Shown one piece after another: positions 18,291-27,136 of a stretch of DNA of 64,000 nucleotides. The translations under genes were made by a program, and so were the position numbers. The stretch's first letter is position 1. Each line of letters starts with the position of its first letter. The DNA is taken from contig DCLA01000045.1 of the NCBI GenBank assembly GCA_002320815.1, positions 103,388 to 167,387 of the forward strand, written 5' to 3'. Source of the stretch: Myxococcales bacterium UBA1660 (GTDB lineage Bacteria > Myxococcota_A > Polyangia > Polyangiales > Houyiibacteriaceae). The notes beneath the pieces were generated by a model, which worked only from the letters and a program-made list of their open reading frames with translations, was not told the origin of the DNA and did not search any database.

Positions 18291-19448
18291 ATGGCGACAC
18301 TCTTCGGCTACAGTGATCCCGCGACTCAAGCGTGGATGATCCTGGACGCGGTGCGCACCGACGCCTACGCCGAGGCCATCGCGGCGACGGTCGGGCCGGA
18401 CGACGTCGTCCTCGACATCGGCAGCGGGAGCGGCGTCCTCGCGCTCCTGGCGGCGAAGGCCGGAGCCAAGAAGGTCTACGCCTTGGAGATGGGCTCCGCG
18501 AAGCATCTGCTCCGCGCTCACGTCCAGGAGAACGGCTGGGCGGACGTGATCGAGATCGTCGAAGGCAACCTCCGGGACGCTCCCCCGATGGACCCCAAAC
18601 CGACGGTGATCCTGGCGGAGATGCTGGGTCACTTCGCGCCCCAGGAGCGCATGCACGCGCTGTACGCGATCGCGCGCGACCGGCTGGCAGCACCGGGGGC
18701 GCGGATGATCCCGGGGCGCTACCGGCTGAGCTTCGGCCTGGCGCACCTGGAGTCGCTGCAGGCCGACGTGGATCGGCTCCACGACGTCCACGGGGTCCGC
18801 TTCGGCTACCTCACCGACCGACTCCTCGCCCGCCCCACGCTGACCCGGGTGAGCGCCGACGCGATGGTGTCCGGCGAGGCCGGGACCGAGTGGGTGGCCT
18901 GCGACGGGCCCCGCCCGACCACCTACGAGGTGTCCGTCCCCGTGGTGCGCAGCGCCCCGGTGAACGCGATCGTGGTGAGCTGGGAGGCCGAGTTGGCTCC
19001 TGGGGTGATGCTGGGGACCCGGCCGGGGGACCCGGTGACCCACTGGGTGCAGCTCGTGTTGCCCCTCCACCCCGCCCTCGAGGTCCACGAGGGCGAGCGC
19101 GCCCAGATCGTGTTCAATCCGCGCATTCTCACCGACCGCGGCTCGTATGCGTGGCGACTCCGGGTGGGAGACCGGGACGTCGGCGGCGACGCGATGAACT
19201 CGATGGTGGGGGGCAACGATCTCGCCACCGTCGCCGCCCGCATGGGGCTCACCCTGAAGCAGCCGGAACGCTTCGACGCCACGGTCGACCTCGAGGCGTG
19301 GCGCGCGGCCCTCGCCGAGGGCGTGGAGGGAGTGACGATCAGCGACCTCGCGCAACGCGTCCTCGACGCCCAACCGGGCCGGTTCGCGAGCCTCGACGAC
19401 GCGCGGCAGTGCGCGATGGGACTCTTGCGCGCGGCGGAAGCCCTCTGA
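18291..19448 (+). CDS. Protein-arginine-methyltransferase-like enzyme
   Basis: A 385-residue class I SAM-dependent methyltransferase with the PRMT-like arrangement. Motif I is VLDIGSGSGVLALLAAKAGA at about 42-61, followed by the acidic ribose-binding position in KVYALEMGSAKH. ILAEMLGHFAPQERM at about 105-119 takes the place of the double-Glu loop; one Glu (AEML) and one later (QERM) are in suitable places. The C-terminal beta-rich half would form the PRMT-type barrel. The substrate is unknown: the call could also be an RNA or small-molecule methyltransferase using the same fold. The start is the ATG that follows a clear gap after the lipoprotein gene. Confidence 0.72.
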   Translation: MATLFGYSDPATQAWMILDAVRTDAYAEAIAATVGPDDVVLDIGSGSGVLALLAAKAGAKKVYALEMGSAKHLLRAHVQENGWADVIEIVEGNLRDAPPMDPKPTVILAEMLGHFAPQERMHALYAIARDRLAAPGARMIPGRYRLSFGLAHLESLQADVDRLHDVHGVRFGYLTDRLLARPTLTRVSADAMVSGEAGTEWVACDGPRPTTYEVSVPVVRSAPVNAIVVSWEAELAPGVMLGTRPGDPVTHWVQLVLPLHPALEVHEGERAQIVFNPRILTDRGSYAWRLRVGDRDVGGDAMNSMVGGNDLATVAARMGLTLKQPERFDATVDLEAWRAALAEGVEGVTISDLAQRVLDAQPGRFASLDDARQCAMGLLRAAEAL

Positions 19449-19486
19449 GCCCCCATCCGCCGCCGAAGCGGGTATGCTGAGCGTCC

Positions 19487-20356
19487 ATGGAGGAGCTGCA
19501 GCGGCTGCTCGAGGTGATCTGCAAGGAGCTGGGCGCCGACGACGCCCACCTCGAGCTGGGGGGCAAGGACCCGGGCGACGACGCCGTCTGGTGCGCGCTC
19601 CCGAGCGGGTTCCGGCTGGTCGCCTTCCTGCCGACGCGGGACCGGAGCGCCGACGAGCTCACCGCCCTGCGCGAGAAGCTGGTGTTCCTGGCGCGATCCT
19701 TCGACGCCACCCTGGATCGGGTGAGCCCGCCGGCTCCGCGGCCCACGGGGAACCCGCAGCACGCCCTGGACGACGCCCTCGACGTCCTCGCCGGGCAGAC
19801 CCGCGCGCTCGCCGCGATGGTCCTCGACGTCGACTCGCCGGTGGTGTGGGGCAGCTCGCTCTCGCCCCGGGGCGAAGAAGACCTCGAGGACGCCGCCCGC
19901 GCCGCCGAGGCCCTCGCGCTGGCCCAGGCGTCGGGCATCGATCTGGCCGCTGTCCTCGCCCGCGATGCGAACCCCGAGCTGCCCACCGAGCTCGAGCGCG
20001 TGGTGCCCCGGCTCCGGGAGGCGGCCGGCGAACCCCGGGAGCGGACCGACTGGTCGAAGCGGCTCTCGGTCTTCGCCTCGGTCAGCGCGCTCCGCGACGC
20101 GTTCGCTCGCGAGAGCGAGCTGGGGACTCGCCACGCCGTCCACGACGCCGACCTGGCCTACCTCGCGCGGAGCTTCGGGGGCATCTACTGGCTCCTGCTG
20201 GCCTTCGAGGTCTCGGCCTTCTCCGAGCTCCACGCCGAGGCGGCGATGATCCACGCCCTGCCCTGGATCGAGCGACTGGTCACCGCCCTGCCCCCCGTCG
20301 ACCCCGGCGGCGGCGGCGGCCGGGTGGTGAAGCTGCGGCGTCTGCGTCCGGTCTGA
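19487..20356 (+). CDS. Uncharacterised protein, possible Roadblock/LC7-like domains
   Basis: A 289-residue soluble protein I do not recognise with certainty. It has no signal peptide or membrane segment. The segment AMVLDVDSPVVWGSSLSPRG at about 107-126, followed by an Ala/Leu helix, and the C-terminal stretch with ARSFGGIYWLLLAFEVSAFS at about 226-245, look like strand-helix elements of Roadblock/LC7 folds, which regulate small GTPases such as MglA in myxobacteria. That link is inference. The coding character is good throughout. It stands between the PRMT-like and MaoC genes, all on the same strand with gaps of 38 and 74 bp. Confidence 0.5.
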   Translation: MEELQRLLEVICKELGADDAHLELGGKDPGDDAVWCALPSGFRLVAFLPTRDRSADELTALREKLVFLARSFDATLDRVSPPAPRPTGNPQHALDDALDVLAGQTRALAAMVLDVDSPVVWGSSLSPRGEEDLEDAARAAEALALAQASGIDLAAVLARDANPELPTELERVVPRLREAAGEPRERTDWSKRLSVFASVSALRDAFARESELGTRHAVHDADLAYLARSFGGIYWLLLAFEVSAFSELHAEAAMIHALPWIERLVTALPPVDPGGGGGRVVKLRRLRPV

Positions 20357-20430
20357 GGCTCGCCGTCGGTCGGGGCGGGTCGGCGCGCTCGCCTCGCAAT
20401 CTGCGCGGAAGCGAGTAGGCTCCGCCGTCC

Positions 20431-21270
20431 ATGGCCCTGCGACCCGAAGTCGTCGGTGAGACCACCGACACCCTCGTCCACCAGCTCGAATGGAAGGACG
20501 CCGTCCTCTACGCCCTCGGCGTCGGCGCCAAGCGCGATGAGCTCGACTACCTCTACGAGGGCCGCGGCCCGCGGGTCCTCCCGACCTACGCCGTGATCCC
20601 CACGTTCCCGGCGATGGACGCCCTCTTCGAGAAGACCGGCGGCGACCTGCTCGGCGTGGTCCATGGGGCCCAGAGCATCACGCTGCACCGGCCCTTCATC
20701 GCCGGGGAGAAGCTCTTCACCGTCGGCAAGGTCGACGGCATCTACGACATGAAGCGGATGGCCCAGGCCATCTTCACCACCGAGACCAAGGACGCCGCCG
20801 GCGGCCTGGTCTGCGAGACCGAGTGGCAGATCCTCTTCCGGCTCGATGGCGGCTTCGGCGGCGAGCGGCCGCCCCAGAGCCTGCGCAACCGCAAGCCGGA
20901 GCGCGAGCCCGACTTCGAGATCACCGAGAAGACCACCGAGGAGCAGGCCCTGCTCTACCGGCTCAGCGGGGATCTCAACCCGCTCCACGCGGACCCGGCC
21001 ATCGGCGAGAAGGCCGGCTTCGGGCAGCCGATCCTCCACGGCCTGTGCACCTACGGCTACGCCGGCCGCGCGGTCCTCAACGCGCTCTGCGACGGCGACC
21101 CCGCCAAGTTGAAGAGCCTCCGCGGTCAGTTCCGCAAGCCGGTGTGGCCCGGCGAGACCCTGATCACCCGCGGCTGGCGCGAGGGTGACGAGGTCATCCT
21201 GCGCGTGAGCACGGCGGAGCGGCCCGACGAGGACTGCTTCACCAACGCCAGCGCGACGATCACCGACTGA
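20431..21270 (+). CDS. MaoC-like (3R)-hydroxyacyl-CoA dehydratase
   Basis: A 279-residue double hot-dog enzyme like the hydratase 2 part of peroxisomal multifunctional enzyme type 2. The N-terminal half has an inactive-type hot dog (TYAVIPTFPAMDALFEKTG, VVHGAQSITLHRPF). The C-terminal half has the active MaoC motif: LYRLSGDLNPLHADPAIGEK at about 172-191, holding the catalytic Asp and His, then the helix GFGQPILHGLCTYGYAGRA at about 193-211. It should hydrate trans-2-enoyl-CoA reversibly in fatty-acid degradation or a related pathway. It overlaps the end of the convergent Lgt-like gene by 11 bp. Confidence 0.88.
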   Translation: MALRPEVVGETTDTLVHQLEWKDAVLYALGVGAKRDELDYLYEGRGPRVLPTYAVIPTFPAMDALFEKTGGDLLGVVHGAQSITLHRPFIAGEKLFTVGKVDGIYDMKRMAQAIFTTETKDAAGGLVCETEWQILFRLDGGFGGERPPQSLRNRKPEREPDFEITEKTTEEQALLYRLSGDLNPLHADPAIGEKAGFGQPILHGLCTYGYAGRAVLNALCDGDPAKLKSLRGQFRKPVWPGETLITRGWREGDEVILRVSTAERPDEDCFTNASATITD

Positions 21271-22063
21271 TGGGTTGGGGCACGGTCGGCTCCGCCGGCC
21301 GCGCCAGCCAGATCCAGATCCCCACCGTCGCCGCCAGGAGCAGCGCGCAGGCCAGCCCGCGCTCGGCGGCCAGCGCGACCTCCGAGAGGTCGTCCCGGAG
21401 CCCGTCGAGGAGCATCCGCGCGACGGCGAAGAGGGCGAGCACGACCCACGGCGTGGCGGCGCGCTTCCGCGCGAGGGCGGCGTAGGCCGCCAACGCCGCG
21501 CCGAGGACCGCGTAATAGAGACCCACCGGGTGCGTCGCCAGGGAGCGGTTGGCGTCGAGCGGGAGCCAGCCGGCGTCGATCTGAGCGAAGAGCGCCGGCG
21601 CGCCGGTGCCGTCGGCCCAGCGGTCGTAGAGCCCCAGGGAGCGGAGCCAGACCGGCGCCGAGTCCCCCAGCGGGTAGCCGAAGACCGCGCCGTCGAGCCA
21701 GACGCCGGCGCCCCAGGCGTGGACCATCAGGCCCAGCGCGACCGCGGCGTGGGGACCCAGTGAGCGCGGAGTGCCCACCAGGCGCAAGAACGCGAGACCC
21801 AGCAGGATCCCCAGCGAGAGGCCGCCGCCGCCGAAGAGCCGACCGACGAGCCCGCCGACCACCGCGCCCCCGAGGAGCGCGACGAAGGCCCGGGCCCGGA
21901 GCGCGCGGCAGGGTCCCGGCGCGGGGCCGACCACCGCGTACCACGAGGCCAGGAGGCCGAGCGCCATGGCCACCCCGAAGGAGTGGAGCGCGAGGTCCCG
22001 CGTCAGCTGGAAGACGACCGGATGCAAGACGCGGAGCCTATCGCAGCCCGCGGCGGGGCCCAA
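21260..22063 (-). CDS. Degenerate prolipoprotein diacylglyceryl transferase (Lgt) homologue
   Basis: A 267-residue membrane protein with about seven hydrophobic segments in the order of Lgt. Matching landmarks are a start around LHPVVFQLTRDLALHSFGVA, ATHPVGLYYAVLGAAL near 184-199 (Lgt: HPxQLYE) and VARMLLDGLRDD near 223-234. However, the family's SFHGGLIG loop reads LSLGILLG, and the GRxGNFxNxE signature reads WGAGVWLDGAVFG, so the essential His, Arg and Asn are missing. It is unlikely to be a working Lgt. The N-terminus is uncertain: a TTG at 22027 would remove 12 residues before LHPVVF. Confidence 0.65.
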   Translation of the reverse strand: MGPAAGCDRLRVLHPVVFQLTRDLALHSFGVAMALGLLASWYAVVGPAPGPCRALRARAFVALLGGAVVGGLVGRLFGGGGLSLGILLGLAFLRLVGTPRSLGPHAAVALGLMVHAWGAGVWLDGAVFGYPLGDSAPVWLRSLGLYDRWADGTGAPALFAQIDAGWLPLDANRSLATHPVGLYYAVLGAALAAYAALARKRAATPWVVLALFAVARMLLDGLRDDLSEVALAAERGLACALLLAATVGIWIWLARPAEPTVPQPISR

Positions 22064-22105
22064 CCGCGGGATGCGTCGGCGGACGGTGCGTGAGCGCGCG
22101 GTGCG

Positions 22106-22729
<624 letters not shown>

Positions 22730-22787
22730 GACCCCGAAGGGTGGGCCCGCCGAGCGCCCTTGGCCACCCCTGGCGATCAGGAAAGGC

Positions 22788-23693
22788 TCACTCGGCGGTG
22801 TATCGCTCGAGGAGCTCCCGGGTCTCGGCGACCATGGCCGCCCGGGCCTCCGGCGGCTCGGTGACCTCGGCCCGGCCGCGCTGGGCGCGGACCCAGCGGC
22901 GCAAGCCGGCGTCCCCGGAACCCCAGCGGAAGCGGCGCTCCTGGCCCTCCCCGCCGCGGAGCACGATCTCGGTGTCGCCCCAGGGCATGTCCAGCTCTTC
23001 CAGGCGGCGGCGCGACTCCTCGAGATCCACGTCGGGGGTCTCGCTCATCGGATCCCCGAGGGCCACGGCGCGGAAGCGCTCGACCTTGAAGGTCTTCTGG
23101 TCGCCGGCGATGAGGTACCACGCGCCCCGGACCTGGAGGAGCCCGGCGGGCTCGATGCGCCGGGTGCCCACCGAGTCGCGGCTGGCGGTCCAGTACTCGG
23201 CCTCGATGGCCACCCCCTGCTCGAGGGCCTGCTCCAGGGTCCGCAGGACCTCCGGGCGCTCGATGCCGTCGGAGAGGATGCGCACCTGATCGCCCACGGT
23301 CTTGCCCAGGGCCGCGGCGCGCTCGCTGGCCAGCTCGACGATGCGGTCGGTGAGCACGTCGGCGCGCTCGGCGATCGAGGGCGGCGCGTTCTCCCGCAGC
23401 GGCCCCAGGGCGGCCAGGAGGGCCACCATCTCGCGGACGTCGAAGCGCGGCGGTCGGGTGAAGCGTTGGGGGAGCGCCACGTGGACCCGCTCGCCCTCGA
23501 GGTAGAGCTCCACCAGCTCGTCGGGGCTTCCATCGGGGGCCCCCACCAGGGCGACCCGCTCGAGCAGCTTGGCCAGGTCGGCGCGGGAGACCGAGAGGAT
23601 CTCCTGGAGCTCGCGCACGGTGACGCCGTTGCGCTGCTGGGCCACGTAGGGGACCAGGAAGAGGAAGCGCGCCAGATCGTCGGGCAGGCTCAT
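22788..23693 (-). CDS. WYL-domain regulator, PafC-like
   Basis: A 301-residue transcription regulator. An N-terminal winged-helix-like region (residues about 5-60, LFLVPYVAQQRNGVTVRELQ and ILSVSRADLAKLLERV) is followed by the WYL domain at about 155-230 with the hallmark GAWYLIAGDQKTFKVERF. The C-terminal part forms the WCX extension. Its ATG overlaps the stop of the adjacent WYL gene by 4 bases (ATGA), the usual layout of pafB-pafC pairs. PafBC activates DNA-damage genes in mycobacteria, with WYL domains sensing ssDNA; a similar role here is inference. Confidence 0.85.
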   Translation of the reverse strand: MSLPDDLARFLFLVPYVAQQRNGVTVRELQEILSVSRADLAKLLERVALVGAPDGSPDELVELYLEGERVHVALPQRFTRPPRFDVREMVALLAALGPLRENAPPSIAERADVLTDRIVELASERAAALGKTVGDQVRILSDGIERPEVLRTLEQALEQGVAIEAEYWTASRDSVGTRRIEPAGLLQVRGAWYLIAGDQKTFKVERFRAVALGDPMSETPDVDLEESRRRLEELDMPWGDTEIVLRGGEGQERRFRWGSGDAGLRRWVRAQRGRAEVTEPPEARAAMVAETRELLERYTAE

Positions 23694-24655
23694 CGGGCAC
23701 CTCCATGGACCGCCAGGACGCCCTCCAGGGCGGTGACCATCCGGGCGCGGCCCTCGGCGGGCGCGCGGAGCTCGGCGCGGGTCCCCAGGAGGAGCACCTG
23801 GTCCACCAGGAAGTCCAGGTTGCTGGTCTCCACCGTGAAGACCCCCTCGGCGTCGGCGGAGCCCCAATCGCGCTCGACCAGGAAGGCGACCTCGGGGTCC
23901 ACCCAGACCTTGGCCTCCACCGGCCGGTGGACCGACCACTGGAGCGGCGAGATGGTGCGGATGGCGCTGACCGAGAAGTCCGCCGGGACCTCGAAGTCCG
24001 GGGTCTCCGGCGCGCGCCCGTTGACCTCCAGGCCGTCCATGCGCGAGGCCCGGAAGACCCGCCGGGCTTCGCGCTCGTGGTCGAAGCCGGTGAGGTACCA
24101 GGCGCCCTCGCGGAGGAAGATGCCGTAGGGATCCACCGTTCGCTGGCGGACCTCGCCGTCGGGACGCCGGTAGGCGAAGTGGACCTTCTTGCGGGCCGCG
24201 ACGGCCTCGGTGAGGACCTCGACGTGCTCGGCGCCCGCCTCCTCGGCGCGGTGCCCCACCCGCAACAGGGAGCGCTCGTCGTCCGCGGGGTCGGTGCCCA
24301 GCTTGGCCAGGGCCAGCCGGAGGGCCTGCCGGTGCGGGAACCCCGGCGTCGCCAGCGCCGCCTGGGCCGCGGTGGCCAGGAGCGCGCGATCCTCCTCGTC
24401 GAGGGCGATCTCGGGCAGGTAGGTGGCCTCGGCGTCCACCACGTAGCCGGTGCCGCCCTCCTCGTCGTCGAGGTAGCGGAGCGCCACGCCCATCCGCGCC
24501 AGCTCGGCCTTGTCGCGCTCGAACTTGCGGCGCACCGACTCGTCGTTGTCGCCCGAGTAGTCGGCGAAGACTTCCTTCAGGTGCGAAAGGGGCACCGGCC
24601 GCGGGCTGCTCTGCAGCACGTGGACCAGGTCGAGGAGCCGCTCGAGCCGCTTCAT
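23690..24655 (-). CDS. WYL-domain regulator, PafB-like
   Basis: A 321-residue paralogue and upstream partner of the preceding regulator. Residues about 1-60 carry an HTH of the type RLLDLVHVLQSSPRPVPLSH LKEVF (written with a break at residue 21). The WYL domain spans about 160-230 with KKVHFAYRRPDGEVRQRTVD and GAWYLTGFDHEREARRVFRA, including the Arg/Tyr residues that contact the ligand in this family. The WCX tail covers the last ~80 residues. The pair is transcribed away from the Fe(II)/2-oxoglutarate oxygenase gene; the 157-bp divergent gap must hold both promoters. Confidence 0.87.
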   Translation of the reverse strand: MKRLERLLDLVHVLQSSPRPVPLSHLKEVFADYSGDNDESVRRKFERDKAELARMGVALRYLDDEEGGTGYVVDAEATYLPEIALDEEDRALLATAAQAALATPGFPHRQALRLALAKLGTDPADDERSLLRVGHRAEEAGAEHVEVLTEAVAARKKVHFAYRRPDGEVRQRTVDPYGIFLREGAWYLTGFDHEREARRVFRASRMDGLEVNGRAPETPDFEVPADFSVSAIRTISPLQWSVHRPVEAKVWVDPEVAFLVERDWGSADAEGVFTVETSNLDFLVDQVLLLGTRAELRAPAEGRARMVTALEGVLAVHGGAR

Positions 24656-24812
24656 CGCTCGCCACCAAAGCAGATGGGCCGCGGGAGGGCAACGCCCGCG
24701 AGCGACCCCTCACACCCTGGCCCAGGAATCGCCCCGCCCCGGCGCCCGGCGCGCTACAACGGCAATTCGCGGGCGTGAACGACCGGCGCCCCCCGAGCCC
24801 CCTGGAGAAGTG

Positions 24813-25754
24813 ATGGAACAGACCATTCCCGTCGTCGACCTCTCGACCTACCGCACCGCCGAAGGCAAGGACGCCTTCGTGAAGAAGCTGGGCGAGTCCC
24901 TGCGCGAGCTGGGCTTCGCGGCCCTCGAGAACCACGGCATCGACCAGGCCGTCTTCGACCGCACCTACGCGGCCTACAAGGCCTTCTTCGCGCTCCCCGA
25001 GGACGTGAAGCGCAAGTACGAGACCCCCGAGGACGGTCGCCGGCGCGGCTACACCAGCTTCGGCGTCGAGCACGCCAAGGACAGCAAGAAGGCCGACCTC
25101 AAGGAGTTCTTCCACGTCGGCCGCGAGCTGCCCTCGTCGGATCCGATGAGCGGGCGCCTGGCCAAGAACCTCTGGCCCGCCGAGATCGAGGAGGTCGAGA
25201 AGGCCTCCAAGGCGCTCTACGACGAGCTGGACCGGGTGGCCTTCGACGTCCTCGAGGCCTTCAGCCTCTACCTGGGGCAGCCCAACGCCTTCCTGCCGGC
25301 CATGGCCGACAAGGGCAACACCATCCTCCGGGTGATCCACTACCCGGTCTGCGACGGCTTCGACGAGCCGGGCGTGATGCGCGCCGCGCAGCACGAGGAC
25401 ATCAACCTGATGACCCTCCTGCCCCCCGCCGACGAGAGCGGCCTGGAGCTCCTCACCCGCGAAGGCGAGTGGCTCCCCATCCACGCCATCCCCGGTCAGA
25501 TCATCGTGGACACCGGCGACATGATGAGCCGGATCACCAACGACCAGATCCCGGCGACGACTCACCGCGTGGTGAACCCCAAGGGCGACCCCAAGCCGCG
25601 CTACTCGATGCCCTTCTTCGTGCACCCGCACCTCGACGTGGTCCTGGAGGTCATGGAGAGCTGCGTGCCCGAGGGCGAGACCGCCAAGTACGAGCCCATC
25701 CCCAACGACGAGTTCCTCACCCAGCGGCTTCGCGAGATCGGCCTGGCCAAGTAG
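24813..25754 (+). CDS. Isopenicillin-N-synthase-like Fe(II)/2-oxoglutarate oxygenase
   Basis: A 313-residue non-heme iron oxygenase. The N-terminal DIOX_N region has VVDLSTYRTAEGKDAF and LGFAALENHGID. The catalytic jelly-roll shows the iron ligands in AAQHEDINLMTLL (His and Asp, about 191-203) and ATTHRVVN (His, about 251-258), and the co-substrate-binding RYSMPFF (Arg and Ser, about 267-273). It should hydroxylate or oxidise a small molecule with O2, probably using 2-oxoglutarate. The ATG at 24813 has GGAG 5 bases upstream. No biosynthetic cluster surrounds it; a PilZ gene follows after 10 bp. Confidence 0.88.
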   Translation: MEQTIPVVDLSTYRTAEGKDAFVKKLGESLRELGFAALENHGIDQAVFDRTYAAYKAFFALPEDVKRKYETPEDGRRRGYTSFGVEHAKDSKKADLKEFFHVGRELPSSDPMSGRLAKNLWPAEIEEVEKASKALYDELDRVAFDVLEAFSLYLGQPNAFLPAMADKGNTILRVIHYPVCDGFDEPGVMRAAQHEDINLMTLLPPADESGLELLTREGEWLPIHAIPGQIIVDTGDMMSRITNDQIPATTHRVVNPKGDPKPRYSMPFFVHPHLDVVLEVMESCVPEGETAKYEPIPNDEFLTQRLREIGLAK

Positions 25755-25764
25755 ACTCTCGGCC

Positions 25765-26118
25765 ATGGCCGAAGAGCAACGCCGCGCCCCCCGCTTCGCG
25801 CTCTGGTTCCCCATGCAGATGGACACCAGCGGTGACGTCATCATGGGCATCAGCCGGGACCTCTCGGAGGTCGGGGTCAAGATGGTCGCCGCCGCCGAGC
25901 CCGAGGTCGGCGCGAAGGTGACGATGACCATCGCGATCCCCGGCGACGAAGCCGGGGAGCGCGAGGTCGCCGGGACCATCGTGCGGGTCCAGCCGAACGA
26001 CGCGGACCAGGAGGGGCTCTGGCGCCACGAGGTCGCGGTGGAGTTCGCCGAGCGCCTCGACGAGCTCGAGCCGCTCCTCGAAGAGGTCTCGCGCCAATCG
26101 CAGCCGCCCGCGCCCTGA
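25765..26118 (+). CDS. PilZ-domain c-di-GMP receptor
   Basis: A 117-residue single-domain PilZ protein. The N-terminal switch RAPRF (residues 7-11, of RxxxR type together with the preceding Arg) and the GISRDLSEVGVKM box at about 28-40 (D-x-S-x-x-G) form the expected c-di-GMP pocket. It probably transmits c-di-GMP levels to motility or envelope functions. It follows the oxygenase gene by 10 bp and precedes the membrane protein gene by 4 bp, so the three may be cotranscribed. A GGEEF cyclase is encoded elsewhere in this window at 32919. Confidence 0.85.
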   Translation: MAEEQRRAPRFALWFPMQMDTSGDVIMGISRDLSEVGVKMVAAAEPEVGAKVTMTIAIPGDEAGEREVAGTIVRVQPNDADQEGLWRHEVAVEFAERLDELEPLLEEVSRQSQPPAP

Positions 26119-26122
26119 TCGC

Positions 26123-27136
26123 GTGACCCTCGGCGCTCGGCTGCCGCTCCTGCTGGTCTGCGTGGCCATCCTCCTGGCCTGCGACAGCGTCCTCGGAGCG
26201 CGAGGCGGCTTCGGCGTGGCCACGCCGGGCGAACCCGACGCCGAGGACCGGCGCGGCGTCCGGGTCTTCCGGGTCCTCAACGGCGTGGTCTTCCTCGCCG
26301 CCTTCGTCACCGTCTTCGTCCAGACCCGCCCCGATGTCGCCTTCGGGGCCACCGCCGCGCTGGCGACCCTCGCGCCGCTGCTGGTCCTGGTGGGCGCCGC
26401 GATTCGCTCCCGGCGGCACGCGGACCCGGTCATCCCGGGGCCACGGATCGTCGACCCCCACGCGCCGCTGACCGTCGCCGGGGTCCTGGGCTGGCCGCTG
26501 CAGATCCTCCACCTGGGGCTCGTCGTGGTGGTCACCCTCTTCTTCCGCTGGGTGCTGCCCTACCTGCCGAGCATCGCGCCGGTCCACTGGTCCGGCGAGG
26601 GCACGGTCTACACCTCGCCGACGAAGCTCTGGGGCTCGCTGGCGCTGGTGGCCTTCAACTCGAGCCTGCTGCTCTTCGCGGCCTGGGCGGCCCGGGGCCC
26701 CGGCGAGCCCCCCGAGGGAGCGGCGGATCCGCGGCTCGCCGCGGCCCTGGACGTACAGCGACGGGCGCTGTCGGTGCGCCTGGTGGAGACGCTCCTGGTC
26801 GGCCTCGACCTGGTGGCCCTGGTCATGTGGGTGGTGGCCACCGTGGGGCTCTTGCCCGGTCAATCGGGCCAGGTGGTGGCCCAGGGCGCGGCCACCGCGA
26901 CCGCGTTGGCGGTGGTGGTCCTGGTGGGCTCGCTGGGCCTCTACCTGCCGCCGCTGATCCGCGCACGGCGGGCGGCGGCGCAGGCCGAAGGGACGCCGTC
27001 CTCGGTGGATGGGGCGGACGGGGACGGCGCGGACGACGGAGCCGGCGCGGACGACGGAGCCGGCGCGGACGACGGGGCCGGTCGCGACGCAGACCTCGCC
27101 GACGCGCCCGAGGGTCAGTCGCCGACGGCGAGGTAG
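26123..27136 (+). CDS. DUF1648-like multi-pass membrane protein
   Basis: A 337-residue membrane protein starting at GTG. About eight hydrophobic segments are visible. LPYLPSIAPVHWSGEGTVY at about 150-168 matches the DUF1648 pattern (LPxxIxxHW...G), common in SdpI-type immunity or membrane proteins. The C-terminal ~50 residues are an Ala/Asp/Gly tail (DDGAGA repeated three times) encoded by an 18-bp tandem repeat; this tail is likely disordered and variable. The 3' end overlaps the convergent barrel gene by 22 bp. Function is unknown. Confidence 0.68.
   Translation: MTLGARLPLLLVCVAILLACDSVLGARGGFGVATPGEPDAEDRRGVRVFRVLNGVVFLAAFVTVFVQTRPDVAFGATAALATLAPLLVLVGAAIRSRRHADPVIPGPRIVDPHAPLTVAGVLGWPLQILHLGLVVVVTLFFRWVLPYLPSIAPVHWSGEGTVYTSPTKLWGSLALVAFNSSLLLFAAWAARGPGEPPEGAADPRLAAALDVQRRALSVRLVETLLVGLDLVALVMWVVATVGLLPGQSGQVVAQGAATATALAVVVLVGSLGLYLPPLIRARRAAAQAEGTPSSVDGADGDGADDGAGADDGAGADDGAGRDADLADAPEGQSPTAR
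27032..27085 (+). repeat. In-frame 18-bp tandem repeat, three copies
   Basis: Units at 27032-27049, 27050-27067 and 27068-27085 follow GACGACGGAGCCGGCGCG, the last copy with three changes. Each encodes DDGAGA in the C-terminal tail of the DUF1648-like protein. The unit length is a multiple of 3, so copy-number change would keep the frame. Confidence 0.8.
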
